Assembly: GCF_012395185.1 (NCBI RefSeq)
Contig: NZ_JAAZTU010000033.1
Coordinates: 1 to 44,124, forward strand
Length of the DNA: 44,124 nucleotides
Reading direction: 5' to 3'
Source: Vibrio aestuarianus
GTDB taxonomy: Bacteria > Pseudomonadota > Gammaproteobacteria > Enterobacterales > Vibrionaceae
Shown here: in pieces, positions 35,887 to 44,106 of the stretch
Layout: each line of letters begins with the position of its first letter
Numbering within the stretch: position 1 is the first letter of the stretch
The notes under the pieces: model-generated
Database searches by the model: none
The model's input: the letters and a program-made list of their open reading frames with translations, nothing else
Told to the model about the DNA's origin: nothing
Program-made: the position numbers and the translations under genes

Positions 35887-36182
35887 TGGCAAGTGTGAAT
35901 CTAATCGCGGAAATCAAAGCTAGTCAGGGTAATGAAAAAAGAGTTGAAAGACTGCTTACCGAATTATTGGAGCCTTCTCGTGCAGAAACAGGTTGCTGTC
36001 AATATGAGCTTTACCGAGATCAATCCATTGACGGCTTGTTTGTAATGCAAGAAATTTGGTGTTCTGAAGCATCATTACTTCAGCATCAACAAAGCAAACA
36101 TTTTCAGCATTTTCTTGCTATCGTCAATGAAGAAGCGTTGATCGAGTATATACAGCCACGCCCATTGATATTCATTGCTTAA
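35886..36182 (+). CDS. ABM-family (YgiN-like) putative monooxygenase
   Basis: A 98-residue ferredoxin-like alpha/beta-barrel protein: VNLIAEIKASQGNEKRVERL, SRAETGCCQYELYRDQS, FVMQEIWCSEASLLQHQQSK and HFQHFL are the standard elements. Relatives include YgiN quinol monooxygenase. The ATG overlaps the nfsB stop (TAATG), so the two are coupled and may act on the same quinone or aromatic compound. Terminator-like hairpin follows. Confidence 0.87.
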   Translation: MASVNLIAEIKASQGNEKRVERLLTELLEPSRAETGCCQYELYRDQSIDGLFVMQEIWCSEASLLQHQQSKHFQHFLAIVNEEALIEYIQPRPLIFIA

Positions 36183-36207
36183 ATAGCTAAATGTTTCTAA
36201 TAAGCTT

Positions 36208-36246
36208 AATGAGTTGTCGCCTGACAAACTACAACTCATTGCTCTT
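36208..36246 (+). terminator. Hairpin after the ABM monooxygenase gene
   Basis: AATGAGTTGT (36208-36217) pairs with ACAACTCATT (36231-36240) around a 13-base loop, followed by GCTCTTC. The T-run is poor. Confidence 0.5.
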
Positions 36247-36317
36247 CAATTATCAGACTTTGCAAACCACTCTCTTTATGTTGTTATGGCTATCACACCA
36301 ACTAGAAAGTCCTACCA

Positions 36318-37256
36318 ATGAAAGCCTTAAACGATCTAAATATTTTTGTTGAAACGGCAAGACAAGGCGGCTTTTCACAAGCTGCTCATGGCCTGAATTT
36401 AACGCCTGCGGCTGTAAGCGCAGCAATTAAACGACTCGAATCACAGCTTGGTTTCGCTCTGTTTGTGCGATCAACACGAAGTTTGCGACTCACCGCCGAA
36501 GGCGACATTTTCCTTACTCAAACCACCAGCGCATTACAGATTTTACAAGATGGCTTAGATATGATTTCGGAAGCAAAAGGTGAACTTTCTGGCACCATTT
36601 CCCTTTCAGCACCTTCCGACCTCGGACGCAATCAACTGTTGGATTGGTTGGATGAATTCATGACCATGCACCCGAAAGTTTCTATCCGCTTAGAGCTCTC
36701 TGACAGTATTACCAATATGTACAGTAAACCAATTGATGTTGCTATTCGCTATGGTATTCCACCCGATTCAAACCTTGTAGCACTACCACTGTGCAAAGAA
36801 AATATTCGTGTCGCTTGTGCATCACCCACTTACATAAAAAATAGCCCCCAAATTGTGCAACCCACTGATTTACTCTCGCATCACTGTTTATGTTTTATGC
36901 TTTCTGGCAGTTATCACAATAAATGGGTATTTTGGAAAAACGGTCAAGTTGAGACGGTTTCAGTATCAGGGCAATTAGCCGCGAATGATGGTGACGCCGT
37001 AAGGCAATGGGCTATAAAAGGGAAAGGAGTCGCTTACAAATCGCTGCTCGACATTAGCCAAGATCTTATAGATGGGTCGTTAATCTCGCTCCTCCCCGAT
37101 TGGCAAAGTGAAGTAACGCCTGTTTATTTGGTTTGTGCCGATAAACGCTTAATGAGTCCGACAACGCGTGCACTTCACCAATTTCTTCAACAAAAATGTG
37201 AACAACAATTACGTCATACCATTCATTTTATGAATGGAAATGCTGGCGGACAATAA
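36318..37256 (+). CDS. LysR-family transcriptional regulator
   Basis: A 312-residue regulator: helix-turn-helix LNIFVETARQGGFSQAAHGL, then AAVSAAIKRLESQLGFALFV, and an effector domain from about GELSGTISLSAPSDLG. It resembles the DmlR subgroup. It lies downstream of nfsB and the ABM gene on the same strand, and upstream of the OmpV-like gene; either may be its target. The last coding bases hold an inverted repeat described in the findings. Confidence 0.9.
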   Translation: MKALNDLNIFVETARQGGFSQAAHGLNLTPAAVSAAIKRLESQLGFALFVRSTRSLRLTAEGDIFLTQTTSALQILQDGLDMISEAKGELSGTISLSAPSDLGRNQLLDWLDEFMTMHPKVSIRLELSDSITNMYSKPIDVAIRYGIPPDSNLVALPLCKENIRVACASPTYIKNSPQIVQPTDLLSHHCLCFMLSGSYHNKWVFWKNGQVETVSVSGQLAANDGDAVRQWAIKGKGVAYKSLLDISQDLIDGSLISLLPDWQSEVTPVYLVCADKRLMSPTTRALHQFLQQKCEQQLRHTIHFMNGNAGGQ

Positions 37257-37368
37257 CGATTCATGACACATGAATGACATATCCATACAAAGTGTCGATA
37301 TTTTTTTGCATTCTCATTTTGTACAGTGTCCATAACATAAACAAACCACACTATAGGATATTTCAGGC

Positions 37369-38145
37369 ATGAAAAAACTGACTCTTCTCGTTGCAACGAC
37401 ACTCCTTACCGGACAAGCATTCGCAGCTGAAACATACATTAGAAACGGTCAGATCTATACTCACGAAGGTCGTTGGGTTGCAGAAGCTGGAGCGGTTATC
37501 GGTAGCAAACTGTATAAAGGGCAAGATCATACCGTCGCGCCACTACTCAACTTTGGTTACCACGGTGAAGATTTAAACGTTGACTTTGGTGGAATCAACT
37601 ACCGCTTTTTAGGACAAACTGGAGATACTGTTAATGTCAGCGCCTACCTCGGTAGCAGCGCCTTAGGCTACAAAAGCGACGATGCAGACATCTTAAAAAG
37701 CATGGATAAACGTGATATCAGTCTAGACCTTGGCCTTAATGTAGACTTTGCCGTAAGCCCACAAGGTACCATTTCTACCTATTTCCAACATGATGTGACC
37801 AATGCTTATGGCGGTTACCTAGCTGGAGTGAAATATTTCCATGTTATGAACCTAGGAAAATTGGATCTTGTTCCTTTTGCAGGCGTCACTTATCAAAGCT
37901 CAGACTATGTAGACTATTACTTTGGCGTTAAAGATAAAGAAGCCAACTCAACTCGTAAAGCATACGAAGGTGGAAGCGACTTTGCTTATAACCTTGGCTA
38001 TAAAATGATACTGCCTCTTTCAACAAACTGGGAAGTCACTCAAACTACTACCTACACTCGTTTAGGCTCAGATATTTCCGATTCGCCGTTGGTCGACAGT
38101 GCAAATCAATGGCTATTTGGCGCCACTGTCGCCTATCACTTCTAA
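37369..38145 (+). CDS. MipA/OmpV family outer membrane protein
   Basis: A 258-residue outer membrane beta-barrel protein with a signal peptide (LLVATTLLTGQAFAAE), alternating aromatic strands and a C-terminal VAYHF ending in Phe, as needed for barrel insertion. AEAGAVIGSKLYKG and the YFGVKDKEA region are typical of MipA/OmpV. It precedes PTS genes and could admit their sugar, but this is positional inference. Confidence 0.88.
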   Translation: MKKLTLLVATTLLTGQAFAAETYIRNGQIYTHEGRWVAEAGAVIGSKLYKGQDHTVAPLLNFGYHGEDLNVDFGGINYRFLGQTGDTVNVSAYLGSSALGYKSDDADILKSMDKRDISLDLGLNVDFAVSPQGTISTYFQHDVTNAYGGYLAGVKYFHVMNLGKLDLVPFAGVTYQSSDYVDYYFGVKDKEANSTRKAYEGGSDFAYNLGYKMILPLSTNWEVTQTTTYTRLGSDISDSPLVDSANQWLFGATVAYHF

Positions 38146-38198
38146 TGGCTAAACAAGGTTTCCGTTACTCTCTGTGACCTTGTAGTTAGCTTCAAGAA

Positions 38199-38232
38199 AG
38201 TAATCCCGCTAAATGTGGGATTACTGTTATTT
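38199..38232 (+). terminator. Terminator after the OmpV-like gene
   Basis: AGTAATCCC (38199-38207) pairs with GGGATTACT (38217-38225), loop nine bases, followed by GTTATTT. A weaker ACAAGGT/ACCTTGT pair lies upstream. Confidence 0.65.
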
Positions 38233-38325
38233 GATGCAGATAACAGCTTTAACTCTGAACTTAGGTTGAGCCTAGCTTCTAACCTCCTTATACTCACTTA
38301 TTATTTCCCTACTCATTTTAATGTT

Positions 38326-38622
38326 ATGAAAATTATAGCGGTTACCGCTTGTCCAACAGGTATTGCTCATACCTATATGGCGGCTGATGCCTTGAAAAAA
38401 GAAGCAGCAAAACGTCACTTATCTATCAAAGTAGAAACACAGGGGGCGATGGGCGTAGAGAACCCACTCACCGTTTCAGATATTGTCAGTGCTGATCTTA
38501 TTTTAATTGCCTCTGACATTGAAATAGAGCGACGTGAGCGTTTTGCTGGCTGTAAAACTATTCAAGTTTCGATTGAAGAAGTTCTAACAAATGTTCAGTC
38601 TGTGCTTGACCGTTATCTGTAA
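38326..38622 (+). CDS. Stand-alone PTS fructose-type EIIB
   Basis: A 98-residue EIIB domain. MKIIAVTACPTGIAHTYMAA carries the phosphorylated Cys9, and SIKVETQGAMGVENPL is the conserved following strand. The ATG at 38326 is chosen because it starts exactly at the domain; a start at 38215 adds unrelated residues. It is followed six bases later by the HPr-like/EIIA gene, with no EIIC of its own. It may donate to the EIIC of the nearby EIIABC or have a regulatory role. Confidence 0.88.
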   Translation: MKIIAVTACPTGIAHTYMAADALKKEAAKRHLSIKVETQGAMGVENPLTVSDIVSADLILIASDIEIERRERFAGCKTIQVSIEEVLTNVQSVLDRYL

Positions 38623-38628
38623 GTATCC

Positions 38629-39417
38629 ATGATCACCACCCGAATCAATTTTGTCTTAAAACCTAACGGGTTAGTCGGTTGGCAGCTCAATGAGCTGAAG
38701 ACGTTAAGCCATCATTTCCGCTCAGTGGTGGTGGTATTCAACCTCACCAGAGATAAAAAAGCACTACTTACACATACGCTGCAAGTCTTAAGTATGGGGT
38801 CAAATCCTGGTGACTTATGCCAGATCGCGATAGAAGGGTTGGATGCTGAGTTAGCATGTATGGTAATCACTGAATATTTACGTGATCACTCACTGTTAAT
38901 CTCTACATCCCATAAACAAAACCGTCACGCCGAACATATTTTCAATACACATTCTGCTTTTAAACTGCCTTTTTCGTTAAAGTGGCATTATTCAAATTCA
39001 CTTTCTTGCCCGACAAAGCAAACCGCTCTTTATGAGATTTCACAACAACTCGTGCCCCACAATCCGATTGACATTCTGCAAGCACTTGAACAACGAGAAA
39101 CCGTCTCATCAACACTCATTGGCTCTGGTATCGCTCTACCTCATATTATGCACCCTAGCATTACACACCCAACATTAGCAGTTCACGTCGTAGATAATGA
39201 ATTGAATTGGTCAGCTACATTAAGCCCGGTCTCCATGATCATTACCCTGCTTTTGCCTTCCGCTTGTGATAAGACTGTTTTAAAACCAATCACAAAATTA
39301 ACTCGCTGGTTATTAGATCAGGATCACCGACAATTGTTGATAGATGCACAACGCGAGGAAACCATAAAAGCTATTTTGCTGCACGTAATGGTGAAAGAAG
39401 AAAGCTTCGCTAACTAA
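38629..39417 (+). CDS. HPr-like domain fused to PTS EIIA (HPr part lacks active site)
   Basis: A 262-residue cytosolic protein. Residues about 1-90 align with HPr (INFVLKPNGLVGWQL, KKALLTHTLQVLSMG, DLCQIAIEGLDAELA), but the His-x-Arg of NGLHxRPA is Val16-Gly17-Trp18, and the regulatory Ser46 position is Ala. Residues about 130-262 are a fructose/PtsN-type EIIA with intact His172 in GSGIALPHIMHP. So the HPr part cannot carry phosphate and may instead bind or regulate PTS partners. Vibrio relatives are usually called PTS IIA or nitrogen-regulatory IIA. Its stop overlaps the convergent AraC stop. Confidence 0.82.
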   Translation: MITTRINFVLKPNGLVGWQLNELKTLSHHFRSVVVVFNLTRDKKALLTHTLQVLSMGSNPGDLCQIAIEGLDAELACMVITEYLRDHSLLISTSHKQNRHAEHIFNTHSAFKLPFSLKWHYSNSLSCPTKQTALYEISQQLVPHNPIDILQALEQRETVSSTLIGSGIALPHIMHPSITHPTLAVHVVDNELNWSATLSPVSMIITLLLPSACDKTVLKPITKLTRWLLDQDHRQLLIDAQREETIKAILLHVMVKEESFAN

Positions 39418-40312
39418 GTATTATTGACCGTTGCACGGTATTCCGACGGTGTCATTCCTGTTTTGTTTTTAAAGACACGAAAGAAATAATTGACATCGAG
39501 AAACCCACAGCGCGTTGCTACTTCGTTCAGGCGAAATGCGTATTTCTTTAACATGAATTTGGCCCGTTCAATTCGTACCCAAGCGATATAGTCAGCCAAT
39601 GTCATGTGACCCTGCTGGCGAAACATACGTGAAAGATGGTTTGCTGAAATATTAAAGCGATGGGCGATGCTATCGCGCGTAATGCTACGATGAAAGTTTT
39701 CTTGTATATAGATACAAATACCTTGGTACAGGTCTTCACTACGTTTTTCGGCGAAGCATCTGGCTGGTCAAGCATGGTGGCACTGTAGCTTAGTAATGCC
39801 AGCAGTAAATGTTCATCCATTGGACTTTTTGTCGGCTCTTGAGCTAACGCATTTAAGCCTGCTAAAATATGGTCAATCGCATGACCGGTTCGGGTTGGAA
39901 TACTGTGTTTTTGCACGTCATAAAATCCACTATCCCCTTTATGTTTACTCACTAGGCTAAAGCCCATTTGGCGACGACCAAACAATAAACTCAATACCGA
40001 GCAGTCCTCTTCCCAATCCGGTTTATTCCAGCAATTTGGCGGAATGTAAAGCGCGTCCCCTGCTAAAATATTCACCTTGGCGATATTGTGCTCTGCCTCT
40101 TCAATTTCATTACTGTATACCCCACTGACTACTAATTCTAAACGAGGAAAATTGACTTGGTAGCTAAATGCAGGCGGCGTAATGTTATCGCTAGCAAACC
40201 AAATTCGATTAAAGCTCTCGCGCTCAGACAATAGGACTTCAATGACATTCTTAAAAACGGGGATCACATAACAAACCTTACAACACGCATTAGAGATGCA
40301 ACTATAATCCAA
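39414..40312 (-). pseudogene. AraC-family regulator disrupted by a -1 frameshift
   Basis: Two overlapping frames together encode one AraC protein. The N-terminal part (cupin-like sensor; LAGDALYIPPNCWNKPDW) is read from a TTG at 40312 or more likely GTG at 40267 (AAGG upstream) and loses the family pattern at SPKNVVKT. Adding one A to the five-A run (TTTTT on the plus strand at 39744-39748) restores SPKKRSEDLYQGICIYIQEN, then DSIAHRFNISANHLSRMF and the C-terminal helix-turn-helix ending EVATRCGFLDVNYFFRVFKN. This may be a real mutation, a sequencing error in a homopolymer, or slippage. It is divergent from EIIABC and would be expected to regulate that operon. Confidence 0.85.
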
Positions 40313-40403
40313 TAATCAATACTGTACCAAACATAAGCTTGGTTTGACCAACTATAAAAAACACAAGAAAATCAATATATTCACCTGATTTTAAAGGTGT
40401 TTT

Positions 40404-40460
40404 ATGAAAATCATTAAGATGACAATCAAAAAACAGAAACAGGACACTGATCACGTTTAG
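40404..40460 (+). CDS. Possible 18-codon leader ORF before EIIABC
   Basis: ATG at 40404 opens an 18-residue basic peptide (MKIIKMTIKKQKQDTDHV) behind AAAGGTG. The ribosome site can pair with CACCT just upstream (40382-40386), hiding it. No homology is known, and it could be chance in an AT-rich leader. Confidence 0.25.
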   Translation: MKIIKMTIKKQKQDTDHV

Positions 40461-40586
40461 TAACTAAGGGTACAATAATCCAGTAAATGCATTTTTCGTA
40501 CACTACCGAATCATACGTTATCCGTTCACAATATCGTCAACAAAGCGTCATTTACAATAACGATAAAACTATATAGGGAACGAACG

Positions 40587-42485
40587 ATGATCACTCAACT
40601 CATTAATGAGAAATTGATCCGTCTTGATCTTCAAGCAACATCAAAGGATGAGGTGTTTTCTGAACTCATCGATGTACTGGCAGAACAAGGCCGTATCAAC
40701 GATAAAGAACAATTCTTAGCCGATATTTATGCCCGTGAAGAACTTGGCAATACCGGTTTTGAAGATGGCGTTGCACTGCCACATGCTAAAAGCACTGCCG
40801 TTATTGAACCTGCCGTTGTGATTGGCGTTAGCAAAACGGGCATCGAATACGGCGCTGAAGATGGCCTACCATCAAAACTCTTCTTTATGATTGCTTCACC
40901 AGACGGTGGTTCAAACCATCATATTGAAGTGCTTGCTGAACTCTCTTCTAAGCTGATTGAAGATGGCTTTATTGAACAATTTTTATCAGCAACGACAGAG
41001 CAAGAGGCACTCACCTTACTATTGACCAAAACTGAGAAAGAAAACACGGTAAAAGCCGATCAAGGCTTCTTAATTGGGGTAACTGGTTGCCCGGCTGGTG
41101 TTGCGCACACTTACCTTGCCGCAGAAGCCCTTGAAAAAGGAGCCGCTGAACTGGGCTACCACATCAAAGTAGAAACCAACGGCTCTATTGGTGTGAAAAA
41201 TAGCCCAAGCGATGAAGAAATTGCCAAAGCAGACGCCATCATTGTTGCGTGTGACAAACAGGTCGATATGGCACGTTTTGCTGGTAAAAAACTGGTCGAA
41301 ACTGGTGTAAAAGCACCGATCCGCGATGCAAAAGGTTTAATTGAAAAAGCTTTAAATGCCCCTAAATACAACGCTGATGCCAGCGCTAATGTGTCAGATG
41401 GAAAAGGCAAAGCGGCGCAAGCGCGTTCTGATTTATACCGCTACTTAATGAATGGCGTGTCACACATGATCCCATTTGTTGTTACGGGTGGTTTGTTGAT
41501 TGCCTTGGCTCTAGCTATCGGTGGTGAGCCTACCGAGGCGGGAATGGCCATTCCTGATGGCAGTTTGTGGAACCAAGTACTCAATGTGGGTGTGGTTGCC
41601 TTTACATTGATGATCCCGATTCTTGCTGGTTACATCGCATACGCGATTGCTGACCGCCCCGCATTAACTCCAGGTTTAATCGGCGGTTGGATCGCCAATA
41701 ATGGTTCATTTTACGGTGCAGATGCCGGTACCGGTTTTATTGGTGCAATTATCGCGGGTCTTCTCGTGGGTTACTTTATTAAATGGCTAACCAGCATTCA
41801 TTTTCACAAATTTTTGCAACCACTTGTGCCAATTATGATTGCCCCAATTGCAGGTTCGTTATTTATCTCTAGCCTGTTTATCTTTGTTATTGGTGCACCT
41901 ATCGCAAGCTTAATGGATGGCTTAAACGCGCTACTGACGGATATGAGCTCGGGTAACGTTATTCTATTGGGCATTGTGTTAGGTGGGATGGCTGGTTTTG
42001 ATATGGGTGGACCATTCAACAAAGTGGCATTTCTATTCTCTGTAGGGATGATTGCTAGCGGTCAAACTCAATTTATGGGTGCAATGGCATGTGCTATTCC
42101 AGTAGCTCCTCTGGGTATGGCCCTAGCAACCGTACTTGGTCGCAAACTCAACTTATTTGAAGCATCAGAAATTGAAGCAGGTAAAGCCTCTGGCGCTATG
42201 GGTTTAGTGGGTATATCTGAAGGTGCCATTCCATTTGCAGCGCAAGATCCGATGTCAGTAATCCCGGCAAACGTACTCGGCTCAATGGTTGCAGCGGTCA
42301 TGGCTTTCACTTTTGGTATTACAAACAGTGTTGCTCACGGCGGTCCTGTAGTAGCATTACTCGGCGCAATGAACAAACCGCTACTTGCCCTTCTGTGTAT
42401 GGCAACCGGTGCAGTCGTTACTGGTCTTATCTGTGTGACGCTGAAAAAAATGCGCCAAGAGAAATTACAACAAACAGCAGCATAA
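40587..42485 (+). CDS. PTS fructose/mannose-type EIIABC
   Basis: A 632-residue phosphotransferase permease: EIIA (1-150) with His66 in GFEDGVALPHAKS, EIIB (160-260) with Cys168 in GVTGCPAGVAHTYLA, and a membrane EIIC from about 285 (NGVSHMIPFVVTGGLLIA to GLICVTLKKM) with the GGMAGFDMGGPFNKVA and GLVGISEGAIPFAAQDP loops. AGGGAA precedes the ATG. It is followed by manA, and this IIB-IIA-AraC-EIIABC-manA order matches a Vibrio cholerae locus I recall as mannose uptake, so mannose is the likelier substrate, with fructose possible. Confidence 0.92.
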   Translation: MITQLINEKLIRLDLQATSKDEVFSELIDVLAEQGRINDKEQFLADIYAREELGNTGFEDGVALPHAKSTAVIEPAVVIGVSKTGIEYGAEDGLPSKLFFMIASPDGGSNHHIEVLAELSSKLIEDGFIEQFLSATTEQEALTLLLTKTEKENTVKADQGFLIGVTGCPAGVAHTYLAAEALEKGAAELGYHIKVETNGSIGVKNSPSDEEIAKADAIIVACDKQVDMARFAGKKLVETGVKAPIRDAKGLIEKALNAPKYNADASANVSDGKGKAAQARSDLYRYLMNGVSHMIPFVVTGGLLIALALAIGGEPTEAGMAIPDGSLWNQVLNVGVVAFTLMIPILAGYIAYAIADRPALTPGLIGGWIANNGSFYGADAGTGFIGAIIAGLLVGYFIKWLTSIHFHKFLQPLVPIMIAPIAGSLFISSLFIFVIGAPIASLMDGLNALLTDMSSGNVILLGIVLGGMAGFDMGGPFNKVAFLFSVGMIASGQTQFMGAMACAIPVAPLGMALATVLGRKLNLFEASEIEAGKASGAMGLVGISEGAIPFAAQDPMSVIPANVLGSMVAAVMAFTFGITNSVAHGGPVVALLGAMNKPLLALLCMATGAVVTGLICVTLKKMRQEKLQQTAA

Positions 42486-42493
42486 TACTTAAC

Positions 42494-42522
42494 CAACCAC
42501 CCCGTCCCCCGTGGGGTGGTTG
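42494..42522. repeat. Hairpin between EIIABC and manA
   Basis: CAACCACCCC (42494-42503) and GGGGTGGTTG (42513-42522) form a ten-pair stem with a nine-base loop and no T-run. A true terminator follows 37 bases downstream, so this may protect the upstream message. Confidence 0.6.
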
Positions 42523-42558
42523 ATGCGAATCAAAGCGATGCTCCTTCGTTTATGTTGT

Positions 42559-42586
42559 ACTCCCGCTTCACCTCGGGAGTTTTTTA
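42559..42586 (+). terminator. Rho-independent terminator after EIIABC
   Basis: ACTCCCG (42559-42565) and CGGGAGT (42574-42580) form a stem followed by TTTTTT. It lies between EIIABC and manA, so manA needs either read-through or its own promoter. Confidence 0.8.
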
Positions 42587-42638
42587 GTTCTTGTTTTCGC
42601 TCTTTTTTCTTTATTTTTGATTTTCGTGAGATGCCATA

Positions 42639-43835
42639 ATGACCAACAACCCACAACATTTTTTTTTGATGAACAATGTCATTCAAAATTACGCTTGGGG
42701 CAGTACAACTTCTATCAATCAATTGTTTGATATTCCAAACCCAACTAAAACTCCGCAGGCTGAAATTTGGATGGGTGCACATCCCAACGGATGTTCTCAG
42801 GTTGAAATTGATGGTAAATCTATTTCATTGTTAGAATTGATCAACCAAGATAAATCGACATTCCTTTCCGCTTCAACTGCCACAACATTTGCTGAATTAC
42901 CTTATTTATTCAAAGTATTAGCCGCAGAAAATGCGCTATCAATTCAAGTTCATCCAAGCAAGCAAGAAGCTGAGGTCGGTTTTGAGAGAGAAAACAAGGC
43001 CGGTATTCCACTCAATGCTGGGCATCGTAATTATAAAGATCCAAACCATAAACCTGAGTTGGTTTACGCATTAACACCTTACCAAGCTATGAATGGCTTT
43101 CGTGCACTTTCAGAAATCGTAGCACGTTTTCAAGCATTACAAATTGACGTCATTTCTGACCTCGTTGAGCAATTTGAGCTAAACCAAACATCAAAAGGCC
43201 TACAAGATTTCTTTACTGCCTTATTATCGCTCTCCGGCGAGCAAAAAGAGCAAGCCGTTAATGCGCTACTGACTCATGCCAATCACTACTCAAACGACGA
43301 AATATTTACTCTTATTTTAGAGCTTGCTCAGCAATATCCGGGCGATATTGGCTTGTTTTCACCGCTGATGTTAAATGTATTAACCTTGGCTCCTGGTGAA
43401 GCGATGTTTTTGGATGCCAGAACACCACACGCTTACTTAAAAGGAACAGGCCTTGAAATCATGGCAAACTCCGACAACGTATTGCGTGCCGGTTTAACCC
43501 CAAAACATATGGACATTGCAGAACTTGCATCATGCACACGGTTTGAAGAAAAACCTGCTGCCACGTTGTTATTGCAACCGATAGAAGAACGTGGTGCACT
43601 ACTTTTCCCTGTGCCAGTAACGGACTTTAAATTTGCGATTTATCCGCAGTCAAATAATGTCACAGTGGAAGTAACGAGTGCTGAAATTATTTTGCCGATC
43701 GATGGTGACGCAATATTAACTCATCAAAATGGCGAAAAGATTACCATCGCCAAAGGCTGCTCGGTATTTATTCCGGCATACACGGGAGAGTATCAATTAT
43801 CTGCTGAGGGCCGAGTGGCTCGTGCTTATAACTGA
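42639..43835 (+). CDS. manA: Mannose-6-phosphate isomerase ManA (class I)
   Basis: A 398-residue zinc enzyme interconverting mannose 6-phosphate and fructose 6-phosphate. VIQNYAWGS at the N-terminus, AEIWMGAHPNG, the zinc ligands in SIQVHPSK and HKPELVYAL, and LDARTPHAYLKGTGLEIMAN, then SDNVLRAGLTPKHMD are type I signatures. The start is taken at 42639; an ATG at 42669 would begin ten residues later, nearer to the E. coli start, and cannot be excluded. It channels the sugar phosphate made by EIIABC into glycolysis. Confidence 0.95.
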   Translation: MTNNPQHFFLMNNVIQNYAWGSTTSINQLFDIPNPTKTPQAEIWMGAHPNGCSQVEIDGKSISLLELINQDKSTFLSASTATTFAELPYLFKVLAAENALSIQVHPSKQEAEVGFERENKAGIPLNAGHRNYKDPNHKPELVYALTPYQAMNGFRALSEIVARFQALQIDVISDLVEQFELNQTSKGLQDFFTALLSLSGEQKEQAVNALLTHANHYSNDEIFTLILELAQQYPGDIGLFSPLMLNVLTLAPGEAMFLDARTPHAYLKGTGLEIMANSDNVLRAGLTPKHMDIAELASCTRFEEKPAATLLLQPIEERGALLFPVPVTDFKFAIYPQSNNVTVEVTSAEIILPIDGDAILTHQNGEKITIAKGCSVFIPAYTGEYQLSAEGRVARAYN

Positions 43836-43880
43836 GCAAGCAGTTCCTACCTCTATTGCAGTGCTACTCTATGACTAAAA

Positions 43881-43916
43881 AATAAAGCGAGCCTATCTAG
43901 GCTCGCTTTATTTTGG
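43881..43916. terminator. Bidirectional terminator after manA
   Basis: AATAAAGCGAGCC (43881-43893) and GGCTCGCTTTATT (43900-43912) form a 13-pair stem with a six-base loop. A-rich sequence on the left and T-rich on the right suit both manA and the convergent small gene. Confidence 0.85.
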
Positions 43917-43944
43917 GATGGAATTAAAAAGTTAAATTTCTTAA

Positions 43945-44106
43945 TTAGTGGCTTTGGTTTCGTTTCCAAACTGCTAATTCAATCCAGATCTGTTCGAGTT
44001 GTTGAATTTCTTCTTCCGTCAAAAGGGCAAGTGTTGTTTGAGATGAAGGCGAAGAACTTTCTTTAGGAGAATCAATCTGCGCATAAAAGTCTTTTTTTAA
44101 TTGCAT
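43945..44106 (-). CDS. Small protein of unknown function (possibly partial)
   Basis: A 53-residue frame from ATG at 44106: a Ser/Pro-rich linker (DSPKESSSPSSQTT) and an acidic C-terminal helix (LLTEEEIQQLEQIWIELAVW). The frame stays open to the window edge, with GTG codons upstream, so the real start may lie outside. It ends 33 bases before a bidirectional terminator, which supports it being real. I do not recognise it. Confidence 0.5.
   Translation of the reverse strand: MQLKKDFYAQIDSPKESSSPSSQTTLALLTEEEIQQLEQIWIELAVWKRNQSH

Noticed and set aside
39602..40312. A complete 236-residue protein in the N-terminal frame of the AraC gene
   Set aside because: The last 40 or so residues lose all family pattern exactly where the other frame takes up the AraC DNA-binding domain, so the frame is a frameshift product.
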